64,000 nucleotides of DNA, taken from Lichtheimia corymbifera B2541 (Eukaryota > Mucoromycota > Mucoromycetes > Mucorales > Lichtheimiaceae). The stretch is from NCBI GenBank assembly GCA_000697475.1, contig JNEU01001053.1:62001-126000 (forward strand), written 5' to 3'. Under the pieces are notes generated by a model. That model was not told the DNA's origin and ran no database searches. It saw nothing but the letters and a program-made list of their open reading frames with translations. Of the stretch, positions 1 to 10,912 are shown in pieces. The stretch's first letter is position 1. Each line of letters starts with the position of its first letter. The translations under genes were made by a program, and so were the position numbers.

Positions 1-640
1 AGTGTGTAAGGTTAAGGGTGCTGAATGGGTGTAGACATGTAGCGACTACTTTTCTACAGCGTACATACTTCTTCATGACTTGGGTTGCCATCACACAACA
101 ACATCATGTTTTCTGCGTACGGCAATAAGGGTGCAAATACCATTTATTAGCAAGCATCAAATGAGAATTAATGGAAGGATCTGTACGAGAGCAATGGAGG
201 TTGTATTTAGAGCTACTGATCCATGTACGTTGTACATCCATCGAGTGATACTTTCCCATTCCATTTGAGTTTGCTGGTTTTGAGCAGTAAAGTGGCGATC
301 TTGATGAAGAAAATTATATCATTGACCATTTCTTCCTCCTCTCTTATTACAACACCCGCCTGACCCAAGATCAGTAGTATAGCTCATTCTTGCCACAAAG
401 TAACAAAACATTCATAACGAATGTTATTTTTTATTGACGCATCCATCCATGATTTTACGAAAACGTCATATGTTTTTATGCAAAATGGGCAGCTGTATCA
501 GGAGCCTTGGCATGGTCATGTTCAACCAACCAGAAATCTCAGCTAGCGCGGAAAACAAAAAGAGAGCTTAATGGATGATGGTATTTATGCATCGTGTATG
601 ATTGTCTTTGACTGTTATTATAATGCAATGATGGTATCCT
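1..640. other. No gene recognised
   Basis: I see no convincing coding exon on either strand here. The longest open stretch, near 80-268 on the plus strand, has no recognisable motif and no splice support. The right part is the 3' flank of the minus-strand beta-trefoil gene that ends at 641. Confidence 0.5.
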
Positions 641-2030
641 CTATTGTTGTTCATATTCGCGAGAAAAGTAACTTGCTGCTGCTTGCTCAGCTCCGCGAAC
701 AATATCAACGAGCTGTTGCTGGGACACAGCACTGCTCCGATAATGGGATATAAGAAGCTTGGCCTAATGATATTGTTTTCCATTTAGCCGTGATATAGCA
801 TAAAACCCTCTCTCTTTCTTTATCCCTGACCTCTTGAAGCACAATGCCCTTAAGCGTGTCTCTTGCACCATCGGAATTAATAGGTTCACCTTTTTTCCTT
901 TGCTCTTCCACCAACAGCTTAAGGCCCTACACACACACTTGACTTTTTAATCATCCGTGCAGCAAAAGATTGGGCTCCTCACATTTACCTTGAATGCCGC
1001 AGCCCCAGCCAAGGCTTGATCCGTCACCTGTTTTTGCTTTTCTAGATATATCAATCGATAATAATCACATAGCTGCTCGGGTGAAGGGAACTCGAAATGC
1101 TTTTTGGCTAAGAAAAAGACGTGCATGATCAGCTCACTGCGTTGGGTTACCATACATATAACTTACAGGGTGGTGGCCTAAGCAACTCCAAATCTTGATT
1201 GGAACGATGATCTTCAAAAGGCTCAATCACCCACTGCTGAGATGCATTGTTTGGATTCTTTGTGTTTAAAAAAAGATGACTTGATTCTTTGTAATCATCC
1301 CCATTCTATTATGTAGTCGTCAATGTAAGCGTTCGGCATACAACAAAGTAACCATCATCATAGCCGGTTACCCGAATATCCAGTACTAAGTGCGGGGCAG
1401 CGGTCGGAAAAATGTAACCGTCAAGATACGACCAGCGTTGGTTGGTTGCAAGGCCTGCCTTGCGAGCATATTGGATGATGGCCTTGTCTTTTTTCATCTC
1501 GCCTAGATAGGATTTAGTTTGCGTCTTGAAGGTGCTTCAAGCGATTGGCAACACGTTACCTCCTTTGATATCCAGCACTGGATAACGACATATGATTAGC
1601 TATGTACTTGTCATGCATTCACGAGACACCATTACTGTTCCCACGTACGTACCTAGGCCTGATTTTTTGTTAATTAGGAATCCATCCTCATGCATCCAAA
1701 GCTAAATAGAACGATTCAATACGACGTCAAGGCGTTGGGAGAGAGAGAGCTTATATACTTGGTTGATGCTGTCAGTCATTTTCTATAAATCAATCTTAGT
1801 GATATGATGTATGAACAATGGCAACTCAATTTTCTTTACCTGCTGCCAAATAATGATAGTTGCATCGTTCTAAGGAAAATGATACGGATGTTTATGTCAG
1901 ATCAAAATGCAACATTGCCCACTAATAAGCTTTTTACCGTCATGCCACCACCATGGACATCCATTGCCATGGGTGCCTCTTTGCATCGTATAAAGAAAAA
2001 GCCTTCGGGAAAATTCTCGACAAAGGTCAT
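641..2030 (-). CDS. Ricin-type beta-trefoil domain protein, nine small exons
   Basis: This gene was assembled from nine exons: 2030-1938, 1869-1840, 1701-1653, 1577-1560, 1502-1372, 1305-1167, 1107-989, 926-831 and 718-641. All joins keep frame and give about 250 residues. The N-terminal two thirds show three beta-trefoil repeats, marked by FFFIRCKEAPMAMDVHGG, FLINKKSGLVLDIKGG and YIFPTAAPHLVLDIR, each followed by a QRW- or QQW-type motif. This matches a ricin B-like lectin fold common in Mucorales proteins. The C-terminal 95 residues are helical and charged, with an Ala-rich stretch (QALAGAAAF), and have no domain I can name. No signal peptide is visible, so it is probably intracellular. Carbohydrate binding is possible but not shown. 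Exons of 30 and 18 nt are unusual. The last acceptor at 719 is the least certain join. Confidence 0.8.
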
Positions 2031-2169
2031 GTTGTTAAGGAAGAGAGAAAGAAAAAAAGAGGAAAGGGAATCACGGTCATCACCAGCCAAATTAAATAGG
2101 GTGCCCCTTTTTAAACAGGCGTGGCACATTTAAATCCAGAATAGCCAGCAGATCTCTTCTTTTCCCCCC
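2031..2169. promoter_or_regulatory. Short divergent promoter region
   Basis: Only 139 bp separate the start codon of the minus-strand beta-trefoil gene from that of the plus-strand membrane protein gene. The two must share or overlap their promoters. The stretch is purine/pyrimidine rich with no clear TATA box. Confidence 0.45.
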
Positions 2170-2811
2170 TTGCATCACTTTTGTATGCCATTGACGACCC
2201 GTTACTTGACAGCGACCCCGCATGATGTCGTGCGCCAGATTCTCATTTGTCAAATGGCTGTTGCATTCATTACTTGCTTTCTCACCATTCTCACCATCCA
2301 TTCCAGCTTGTATCGAGTGGCATCATCACCATTGACAGCATTATCATCATCACGGGTTGAACCTCCTCGTTGTGTCATTGTCACTGCCACTGACAACCCT
2401 CTCATTCTGAAATCTTTCTTTTCCACAATGTCCATGGATATGCAGCAACGCCCTAGTATTATCGCGTATACAACAGACAACATCAGGAGTGCGGATAAAG
2501 ATGATTTGGAACATGTAATGAGAAGAGACGACGTGCTTGTGACACAAGACGACGAGCAGCAGTATGTGGATCATTTTTCCACCTTGATATATCATCAATT
2601 GAGCACCAACAACAACATAGTCGTGTGGATGGATCCTTCATCGAGCATTGTAAGCGGGTACCTGATACATCATCTTTGTAGCATCGTTCATGAGCATCAC
2701 GGATTTTGGTCTATTTGTCCATCTGAAACAGTTTGCACTATTCTCGGTGTTGATACGCGTAACCAAACAATTCGCGGCATGATTCATGACATGACATTGT
2801 TATTGCCCTGA
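2170..2811 (+). CDS. Uncharacterised single-pass membrane protein
   Basis: A single-exon frame of 213 residues that I do not recognise. Residues about 25-46 (ICQMAVAFITCFLTILTI) form a hydrophobic segment, so the protein looks like a type II membrane protein or one with an uncleaved signal anchor. The remainder is soluble and contains CVIVTATDNPLILKSFF and NNNIVVWMDPSSSIVSGYL. These strands faintly resemble the nucleotide-sugar fold and acidic loop of small glycosyltransferases, but I see no complete family signature. Translation could instead begin at the Met about 30 codons in, directly before the hydrophobic segment. It is divergent from the beta-trefoil gene. Evidence for expression is only the length of the frame and the sensible hydrophobicity pattern. 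Confidence 0.55.
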   Translation: MHHFCMPLTTRYLTATPHDVVRQILICQMAVAFITCFLTILTIHSSLYRVASSPLTALSSSRVEPPRCVIVTATDNPLILKSFFSTMSMDMQQRPSIIAYTTDNIRSADKDDLEHVMRRDDVLVTQDDEQQYVDHFSTLIYHQLSTNNNIVVWMDPSSSIVSGYLIHHLCSIVHEHHGFWSICPSETVCTILGVDTRNQTIRGMIHDMTLLLP

Positions 2812-3054
2812 ACGCTTTATAGTCAAAAAGCATATATCAATGATAATCGATAAAAAAAAGAGTACATTTGGATCTTTTTCTACACTAGTTATGGGGGTGA
2901 TTGATTATCATGCATCCATTTTGGGTTGAGTGTTACCAGCATTGGCCGTGGCTTGTATCTCCTAACGGAGTGTGGGTTGGGTTGGGGAGGAGGTTGGTTA
3001 TCTGGGATCCGTGCCACAAGAGTAGGTTGCTGTGTTCTCTTCCGCGTGTTAACC

Positions 3055-3632
3055 ATGTCAGCCAAGATTTATACTTACGAGGAAATTGCAAAGCACAACA
3101 AGCGTGAAGACTTGTGGATGGTCATCGACGGCAAGGTGTATGACATTACTCCCTTTGTTGATGAGGTAGGATGACGCGTGGTTGTGTGGTTGTGTTGGCA
3201 TGGGTTGCTCATCCCAAGTTATTATCCAGCACCCTGGTGGTGAAGAAGTCCTTATCGATGAAGGTGCAAAGGATGCCACTGGTCCTTTTGAAGATGTCGG
3301 CCACTCTCCTGATGCTCGTGACCTCTTGGAAAAGTATTATATTGGTGATGTCGATCCTGCCGTAAGTTGCAAGCAAAGCGCGCGGGGAGCAATCGGATGA
3401 TCTTTGCATCTAACGGATGATTTATTTCCTAGTCGGTTCCTGTGCAAACTACTTCTACTACTACAACTACCAGTGGTCAGGCACCTCAGGGCAAGTAAGT
3501 TATTACATGTGGGATCGTCATGGAAACTATCAAGTGGGATATCTGACATTGTATTACATTCATAGTGCTTTACGTATCCTCCTCCCTCTTGTGGTGTTGC
3601 TCGCATGGGCCTATTACCGTTTCCTCGCCTAA
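3055..3632 (+). CDS. Cytochrome b5, tail-anchored
   Basis: Four exons (3055-3165, 3230-3361, 3433-3494, 3566-3632) encode 123 residues. The protein starts with [18 protein letters not shown] and carries the haem-binding HPGGEE motif exactly at the exon 1/2 join, followed by [17 protein letters not shown] with the second axial His. A Thr/Ser-rich linker leads to a C-terminal hydrophobic anchor ([20 protein letters not shown]), placing the haem domain on the cytosolic face of the ER. Cytochrome b5 passes electrons from NADH-b5 reductase or P450 reductase to desaturases, sterol enzymes and P450s. Size and architecture are normal for fungal microsomal b5. The start is supported by the standard N-terminal spacing to the haem motif. 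Confidence 0.95.
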
Positions 3633-3745
3633 AACAACCACTATCACCCACAATATCACCCAGATAGACAATTTCATATACACTGCTATTTTTAATGAAG
3701 GAAAACAAATGATACATATTGAAGAAAATGGTATATATATAAGAA

Positions 3746-6188
3746 TTATGCCTCGTCAGCCGATAGCTCGCTTAGTTCTGGGCCATCGTCAAAGATATCG
3801 AAATCGAGAGCATCATCATCGTCACTGAATAGTTTTGGGCTTGCTCGTTGCTTCAATTTCTAGTAGACATTGAGTTAACATGGATCCCACTTTTTTCTTC
3901 CTTTTCTTTTTACCTGATGAGAGGGTGTTGTTGTCAAGTGTTCCGAGCCATTGTCAGAGGGAGCTGTGTTTTCATCATTGGCAGCAGTATCCGAAAAGAG
4001 CCCACTATCAAACGTGTAATCGCTGCTGCTTCCACTGGTTCGATCTTGTGCTGAACGGCCTGCTTTTGCTATTGCTGCACGTCGTTTTCGGATGTTATGA
4101 GCGCGTACACGATGAAGGATACTTGGTTCGTCAGTTGATGATTTTTGTCGTTGTGGTGGATTGGGGCGGTTGATTTGAGCAAGACGTGCATTAAAGTCAT
4201 ATGTGCGACGAGGTTGTGGTGTGCGGAAAATGCGACGTGCGCTTGGTGATTTGTAGCGAGGGCTGGTGGCTGCTTTGCTGTAGTATATTTCCTCCTCAAT
4301 GTCGTTTTGGATATGATGACGACGTGGTGTTCGGCTGTTGCCCGTATCCGATGGCCCATTAATGTTGCTATCCATGATCTCCTTAAGGTACGGCTTGCCA
4401 TAGACACAGAATGGTTTGTCATGCGTCACTTCAAACTCAAGTAAGGCTCCTTCAAGTTCATGCTTGACCTATATCATTATTAGATAGATTGCTCCTCCTC
4501 CTTCTTGTATCAAACTTGCCTTGGGTAACTCCCTAGCAATTCTCTTGCGGAAACGTTCTTCTCGTAACAATCGACCAGGATCACGTTGACCCCTGCTAAA
4601 CAACCGAGATGGATCATTGGTAATTTCCTACATCTATCATCAGCCATCTTCATCCCTCAATCACACAACTGATTTATCTTACTTCAAACTCCTTGACTTC
4701 TTCCGTGAGCTTCGTATAACGTTCGATGCGATCCAGGATGTACTTTCGGTCTTCAACAAGCAGCTGTAGGCGACTAATTTCCTTTTCATGGAGATCCAGC
4801 AAATGGTCATTGTATTGGTCTATTTTGCAATAATGAGCTTTTCTTTGTTCTTGAGCAACACCAAAAATAGTACCTTCAAATGCCGGTTTGAATTTTTGTC
4901 GTTCTTCACGAGAAAAGTAAAGCTGATCCCATAAACGCACCAGATCCTCCCGTGCACCTTGTATAAAGTCGTCCAATCGCTCTGACTTGAGTTTGCTGAG
5001 ATCATTAACAAGTTTCTCGTACTATCATTGCATGTTCATGAATGAGAATGATATCGTCAATGTATGATTGTTATAGGCTTACCTCTTGAATATCCTGTTC
5101 TTTCAATCCACTATGCTTTTGTCGGAATGCATCACGTTCATTCTTTGGCACTTTGAGTCGATCCCATAGATGATTGAGCCGATGCACGATTTCCTGCTTT
5201 CGAAATTCACGTTCTTGCTGCAGAGTCTCCAGCTATGGATATTGATTGATATCTTGTGTATTCATACTATCACCACCATGCACTTTAGCCATACCTCTTT
5301 GATCCTTTGTTCGATATCATGTATATTGTCATCGCTCACAAGTTTGTTGTATAATGCCAGTTTCTCAGGTGCTGTCACATCGGCGTCATATAACTGATAC
5401 AAGTCGCTATCACGATCATCCTGTGGTAATAACCCAAGCACCATCCATAGGTCGACAATTTGTTTGACGCACTTGTCCAGGTACTGTGTCCGTGCGCGCT
5501 GAAACAAATAGATCCCTTAGTTACATGACATAAACAAAAAAAAAACTCATACTTACAAATTCGTGTTGACAACGTTGGATTTCCTCCTCCATAGCCGCCA
5601 CTGCAGGTGTAGAAACATCTGTATCTTCCTCGGTAATCAATTCGCTGTTCACAAAGCTCTGCAGACATTCGCGGAATCGTATCAGCTCTTGTTGTAAGAC
5701 TAAAAGAGAGAGAGACACGCGAGTGAACAACCAGCATAACATGGATGGATGGGGTTGCTATGACGATACCTAGAACGCCTTCAAGTCGCTTTTCATATTG
5801 CTAATCAACGGTATACAATGATTAATCCAGGGCAACCTTTATACAGTACTTGTCTAACCTTTTGTACGACTTGCTTCTCCATTTCCAAGTCCTGCAGAGT
5901 TGCCAAGAGAGTGTCTTTGCGTACAAAGCCGTTGTCGGTTACAAATTCTCCCATGAGTCGCTTCAAGGTCAAAATGCGTGCGTGTGTAGCGTGGATGTTG
6001 TCTTCAAGGGCATTGCGCTCGTTAACGACCTGGTCGACATGTTGATCGGCAGCACGAATCATGGCCTCAAATAAAAGTTGCTTCTGTTGTTGTTGTTTGT
6101 TGGTTGACGTTCCAATTTCATTGTGAATGATATGCAATTGCGCAAGCCGCTCGTTGAGCTGTGATATGAGGTTGTCGGTGGTGGACAT
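3746..6188 (-). CDS. ASE1: Ase1/PRC1/MAP65 microtubule-bundling protein
   Basis: Nine exons (6188-5859, 5800-5770, 5699-5557, 5498-5295, 5232-5083, 5021-4683, 4627-4520, 4468-3914, 3859-3746) give 657 residues in one frame. Residues 1 to about 400 are coiled-coil and helical with MAP65 family motifs such as WDQLYFSREERQKF. The conserved spectrin-like microtubule-binding region holds NDPSRLFSRGQRDPGRLL and REERFRKRIARELPK. The C-terminal 200 residues are basic and Ser/Pro rich, then end in an acidic tail (LFSDDDDALDFDIFDDG) encoded by the last exon. Ase1 crosslinks antiparallel microtubules in the spindle midzone and is controlled by Cdk phosphorylation; several SP and TP sites lie in the tail. 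The intron at 4519-4469 starts with GC rather than GT. Exon 2 is only 31 nt. Confidence 0.93.
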
Positions 6189-6675
6189 TGAGACGTTGTG
6201 AGAAAAAGGAGAGAAACCGATAAGCGCGCTTCCACTGGCCTATGTGAGAAATTTAGCCTGCGATATATATGACAATGAAAATGATCCATCACCATACGCT
6301 CACCCACCTATCCATCGTTTACATCTTTTCATACTTTCCTGTGCCAGCCTATCTTGTTCGATACCATAAAAAGAAAGAAATGCCAATTTGTGTATTGGCT
6401 GATGTGCCATATAAACAACCTTCCCCTACATACATTATCATTTCATGATTGGCAACATGGAGGGGAGTAATCCATCTTATTTGAAAAAGGTCGTCTCTCA
6501 CAAGCCATGTCACTGCATTCATTATTTTACCTCGTTTGCATAGAAACAGTAGTGTTATTGGTGATGTTTTCCACGTCGTTTGCCATATTCTTAATGCATT
6601 TTATCGTAGACTCCTTCCACTCCGTGATGCATATAACTTGGAGTGGGGCCACGATATAATCTTTTATTACCTCAC

Positions 6676-6805
6676 ACACCCACATATATCGTCATGTACT
6701 CCTTTTAGCCATGGCGAAATCGTTGCATAGATGATAAATAACACCCACATATATCGTCATGTACTCCTTTTAGCCATGGCGAAATCGTTGCATAGATGAT
6801 AAATA
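6676..6805. repeat. Perfect 65-bp tandem duplication
   Basis: The 65 bp at 6676-6740 are repeated without change at 6741-6805. The unit begins ACACCCACATATATCGTC and ends GATAAATA. It lies in the otherwise featureless gap between the Ase1 start and the secreted-protein gene. Perfect identity suggests a recent slip or unequal exchange, or an assembly artefact. Confidence 0.95.
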
Positions 6806-7085
6806 AAATTGTATCCTTTATTCTTATAGCCCTTAATGTGCCGTCTTGACCATATCCTGAAATCAAATCATCCCCAATTATATTCCCAATGGCAAAAACA
6901 CCGGGTGAAATGAAAACCAGCTACGAGCAAAAGTACCTACGCGTCTGCGCGTTTTGTGAGAAAGGTGGTGGATGCAAGATGCAAGGGGGCAGCGTACATT
7001 TAGTAGGCTGAACATTTGGCAAATCCATTGCATTAGACCACTGGGCTACTGTATGATATTGCATCAAGGAAGCATATGGCTACAA

Positions 7086-7093
7086 TATAAAAG
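7086..7093 (+). promoter_or_regulatory. TATA box of the small secreted protein gene
   Basis: The sequence TATAAAAG lies 45 bp before the start codon at 7138. It is one of the few clear TATA boxes in the window. TATA-containing fungal promoters are often strongly regulated. Confidence 0.55.
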
Positions 7094-7137
7094 AAGGTGT
7101 TCCCAGCAGCTGCCGATATCTCAAATTTTCTTGAATC

Positions 7138-7620
7138 ATGAAATTGTCGCTGCCTCTTCTCGCTGGTGTGCTTTTGACACTTGGTTGTTCATTCATTCAA
7201 GCCAAGGATGAACCGCAAGATATTGGAACCACTCTTCGAAATAAACTGTATCCGCGCTCGAAGCTTCCTGACCAAAAGCCAATCATCAAAAGGTATACTA
7301 AGGCTGATAGGTACGAGGTACCTAACAAATGCAAGGAGGACACCTCGGGTTATGTTATATACATCAAGAAAGCGTACGAGTACGAGCGTATCACCTATGG
7401 GCTCTCTTGTGTCAAAGGAAAGCTTGTCCGCGGTTTCAGATTTCACCATGGACCTTGCACCAAAGAAGAGAAAGACCCGAAGCAGCTTCCAAAAGAAAAA
7501 CACTTATGGCAGTACTGCACCGATGGAGGAACATATGGCCTTGAAGTATGCGATGGCAGTGACAAGCATGTCAATTGTGAGGACGTCCCTGGGTATAGCA
7601 CAGATTTCAGACAATACTGA
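7138..7620 (+). CDS. Small secreted cysteine-rich protein
   Basis: A single exon encodes 160 residues. Residues 1 to about 22 are a classic signal peptide (MKLSLPLLAGVLLTLGCSFI, cleavage likely after the following QA). The mature part is about 138 residues and contains six cysteines (in NKCKED, LSCVKG, GPCTK, QYCTDG, EVCDGS, VNCEDV), consistent with three disulfides. A Lys-Arg pair (IIKRYTKAD) around residue 52 could be a Kex2 site, leaving a mature Cys-rich domain of about 108 residues. I do not recognise a named family. Small secreted Cys-rich fungal proteins include effectors, cell-wall proteins and antimicrobial proteins; nothing here decides between these. A good TATA box is present upstream, and a possible AATAAA signal (ctcaataaaaggc) follows the stop. 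Confidence 0.8.
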   Translation: MKLSLPLLAGVLLTLGCSFIQAKDEPQDIGTTLRNKLYPRSKLPDQKPIIKRYTKADRYEVPNKCKEDTSGYVIYIKKAYEYERITYGLSCVKGKLVRGFRFHHGPCTKEEKDPKQLPKEKHLWQYCTDGGTYGLEVCDGSDKHVNCEDVPGYSTDFRQY

Positions 7621-7917
7621 AAGTTTTCTCAATAAAAGGCACTGAGTATACAGATCAAAGGATGATCCATGTCCCATTTGATCAAATGATGGAACACACG
7701 TGACTACAATGTAGGACTATCATGTGCACATAGCAAATACGATTTCTAAATTAGGAGAAGATCAGGACACAGACAGCATGAAAGGGATCTTGAGCACAAG
7801 AACAACAGCGGACTTGTTGTTCCTCCTTGAGTGCCAAGGCCATATTAATTCACAGAAGGTTTCTCGAGTTTCTCTTTCTCTTTCTCTCTCTCTCTCTTTA
7901 TTCACGAATGAAGTGCA

Positions 7918-9089
7918 ATGGAATTTGAAGAGGTCAACAATCTCATCAAGGTCGGCCATGTCCATCCTGGGTCGTTGCCAAGTTCATCGTTACCCTGGCA
8001 TCCTGCATTTGGCGCGGTACCCCACACAGCAACACCAGGTACTGCCGGGAACTATCATTATACCACAACAACAACCCGCTCCAACTCAGACGTCACCAAC
8101 AATGGCAGCAGTAAAAGACCGTTTCATCATTATCATTATCATCGACGACATGGGTCACGACGACAGAAACCAATCTTGGGAGTGACGCGACTGGTCAATA
8201 GCGTACGTCGATTCAAAAAACCAAAGGAAGAGGAGGAGGAACCTTGGCATATTACAGTATCACCAATGGGTAGGTTTTACATCCATCTACAGCCAAAACC
8301 AAATATCTCATATAGCAAACGTGAATAGGTACTCCATCCACAAGATCGATTAATAGCAGCAACAACAATGCAATCAGCACGTCCTCGTCTTTTCATCCTT
8401 TAACCAGCCTACAAGAGATCAAGTGCCAAATGCAAAACTTTGTTGTTCCCGCTGATTGGCATCATACTTCTATCAACCATACACCTAATGATACAACGGG
8501 TTGTCAACCACTGTAAGTAATTGGAAAAAGGAGAACGAATGATAGGATGCTAATAGTGAGACATGTTTGAAAGGACTGGATCAGGGTTAATCAACCATCT
8601 CAAGAACAGCATTGCACGATTCGAATACCTTATACGTATAGAACGCCAGCGTATTACGACTTGCCAGGGTGATATCATCAATTACATCGATAAGCTCAAA
8701 CAATTGGACAATGATACGCATGTAAGTACCTGCCTTGATTAATGCATGTGGTCATCATCCCACTGACTTTTTTATATATAAAGCAAATTGATACCCGCCT
8801 CACACTTGAACGATTAGAACGCACGAGTGCCATGTATGAAACCTTACGATCAGCCAACAATCGAATACCAAGGTTGGAACATTTACGAGATCGTCAAAAG
8901 AGGACCGCTTCCAAGGTAGAAGGTTACATAAAGAGTGGGAATCTGGATAAACGGCTACGTATGCTGGAGATGCAGACACAGACCACTCGACTCGAAGCTA
9001 TTTGGGCAAGATTACGACAATGGGGCCCTACCATGACCCTTATTTCATTAGCCATGTTCATTATACTCCTTATCCTCGTTTCTAGTTAG
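7918..9089 (+). CDS. Coiled-coil protein with C-terminal membrane anchor
   Basis: Four exons (7918-8269, 8329-8512, 8574-8721, 8784-9089) join in frame into about 329 residues. The N-terminal half is low-complexity and rich in His, Thr, Asn and Ser, with a basic patch (RRFKKPKEEEEEPW). The C-terminal half is helical and charged (LINHLKNSIARFEYLI, LTLERLERTSAMYETL, LRMLEMQTQTTRLEAIW) and forms a heptad-like coiled coil. It ends with a 20-residue hydrophobic segment (TLISLAMFIILLILVSS) at the extreme C-terminus, which makes it a tail-anchored protein. The pattern is SNARE-like or tether-like, but I find no SNARE zero-layer signature. Function is unassigned. A TC-rich tract at 7865-7900 lies just before the start and may be part of the core promoter or 5' UTR. 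Confidence 0.72.
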
Positions 9090-9232
9090 ATCCCCCTCCT
9101 CCTCCTCATTCATATGTATCATCATTTTCACATGCATTCCCAACCCATTCTCCCAGTATATACCAAACATAAAAGGGCTTTGTTGATGCTTTTTTTATAT
9201 GTCACTTTTCAAACAAACAAAAGACATAGTTT

Positions 9233-10912
9233 TTAAACACGTAACGCTTGTACTGTCCGTCCAAAGCCGATTCCAATCCAATCAGGGACACCTTTACTCC
9301 ATGCGAGAGAATTGATTTCCGAAGCAGCAGAGTATGCCAGAATGGGATCTTGAATAGGACGAGTAGCATGGTGATGATGATTGTTGTTGCTGTTATTGTA
9401 TCGGTTTTGCTGTTGATAATACTGATGGCGATGGTGTGGGCTAGTCTGGTGATCGGTAGTGCTATTTGCACCATTGTGAATGTCCCACACAAGCACTTGG
9501 CCATCATCGCCACCAGTGCACAGCTGACCTTCTTGGGTGGGTGACCAGCTGATACCATTGATGCTTCCTTGATGACCCCTGACAAGCTCCACTGTTGGTG
9601 TGCTCGGGTAGCGAATATCCAATACCAAGACTGACGATGAATCCATGTGGAATGTGGCAAGCATATTGGGGTTCATTCTGTTAAATTGTAATCGTAACAA
9701 TGGGTTTGTTCCTGCATTCACCATAGCTGCTGCCGAACTACTGCTTCCATTGTGTGCTCCTCCTGCTGATCGACCATTGTCCACAGTTGTATTAGGTGGT
9801 GCTTCATATAAGATGGTCGAATGTTCAAGTGATCTATGATAAATGTAAAATGAGCAAAAAGTGGTCCATGCGCAAAATGAGCCATCCTTACCTGAGATCA
9901 AAGAGTCGCACCGATCCATCAGCACCAACACTAGCAAAGATATCTGCTGATCCATGCATAAAAGCGACATCATAAACATCACTATCGTGTGCAATCAACT
10001 GTGTCTTGGCTTGATTTGTCTCCACATTCCATACGGTGCATGTCGTATCAATACTGGATGTCACAATCAGTGAAGGATCCGCTTCATTCCAATCAAATGA
10101 TGTCAATGGTGCACAAAAGTCGGTTTGCTTTGTCTAATTGACTCTGATCAGTATCCATGGCAATCTCTTTCTCTCTCTTTGTAATAACTTACATTGGCCA
10201 ATTCTGCTTTCTTGACAAGTTGCTGCATGTAATAAGGTGGGCTGTTGCGCCTACTAGAGCTATTGATGGAATTGCTAGTGGAGCCATATCGTGGGTGATC
10301 AATCAACTCCCATATCCTGAGAATGTCGCCAGTCGTAGCCAACAAATCGGATCGCCATGATGAATCACTCTAATTGTAATAACAAAGTCAATCATCTCGC
10401 CTTTGTTCGTCCTCTCCTTCCAATCATGCTATATATTACCCTCCATGGTTCCCAAAGCACTTTGGTCGTTGGATAGTATACGTCTGCTTCTGCCACCACT
10501 GTGAAATCTGGCACCGCATGATTCATACCACCATACATGGCACCTCCATCCAACGTGTCCGTACGAGCAATCACTTGTAGCTAACAACAACATGACCCTT
10601 GATGAGTAAATATATCATCTACTCTTGTGATAAATATACCTTGTTATTGCTTTCTTCAATGATACTGCCAAGAGCCATTCGAAAACCCTTTCGTTCATGA
10701 GGTGTCTTGCACCAATCGAGGGCATAGATTGGCCAGGGTGCATCGTATTGGTATATTTCCTTGGAAGCTGCTGCTGCTGCTGATGGAGGAGGTGGAGGTG
10801 CTGCGGCATTGGTTGTAGCAGTTGGACCCGTAGCTGAGGATGGAGGAGGTGGTTGATGACTAGTCTCTGGTTGACCGTATGGATAAGGATAACGTCGTGA
10901 TTGGCTGTCCAT
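9233..10912 (-). CDS. WD40 protein, WDR68/DCAF7 (AN11/TTG1) family
   Basis: Five exons (10912-10640, 10580-10440, 10369-10193, 10133-9892, 9833-9233) encode 477 residues. Family markers are [85 protein letters not shown] and, near the C-terminus, [19 protein letters not shown]. These closely match WDR68/DCAF7, a WD40 beta-propeller adaptor that binds DYRK-type kinases and CUL4-DDB1. The family is about 340 residues; here an N-terminal Pro/Ala/Gln-rich extension of about 60 residues and Asn/His-rich loops between blades account for the extra length. The gene is convergent with the tail-anchored coiled-coil gene. Confidence 0.93.
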
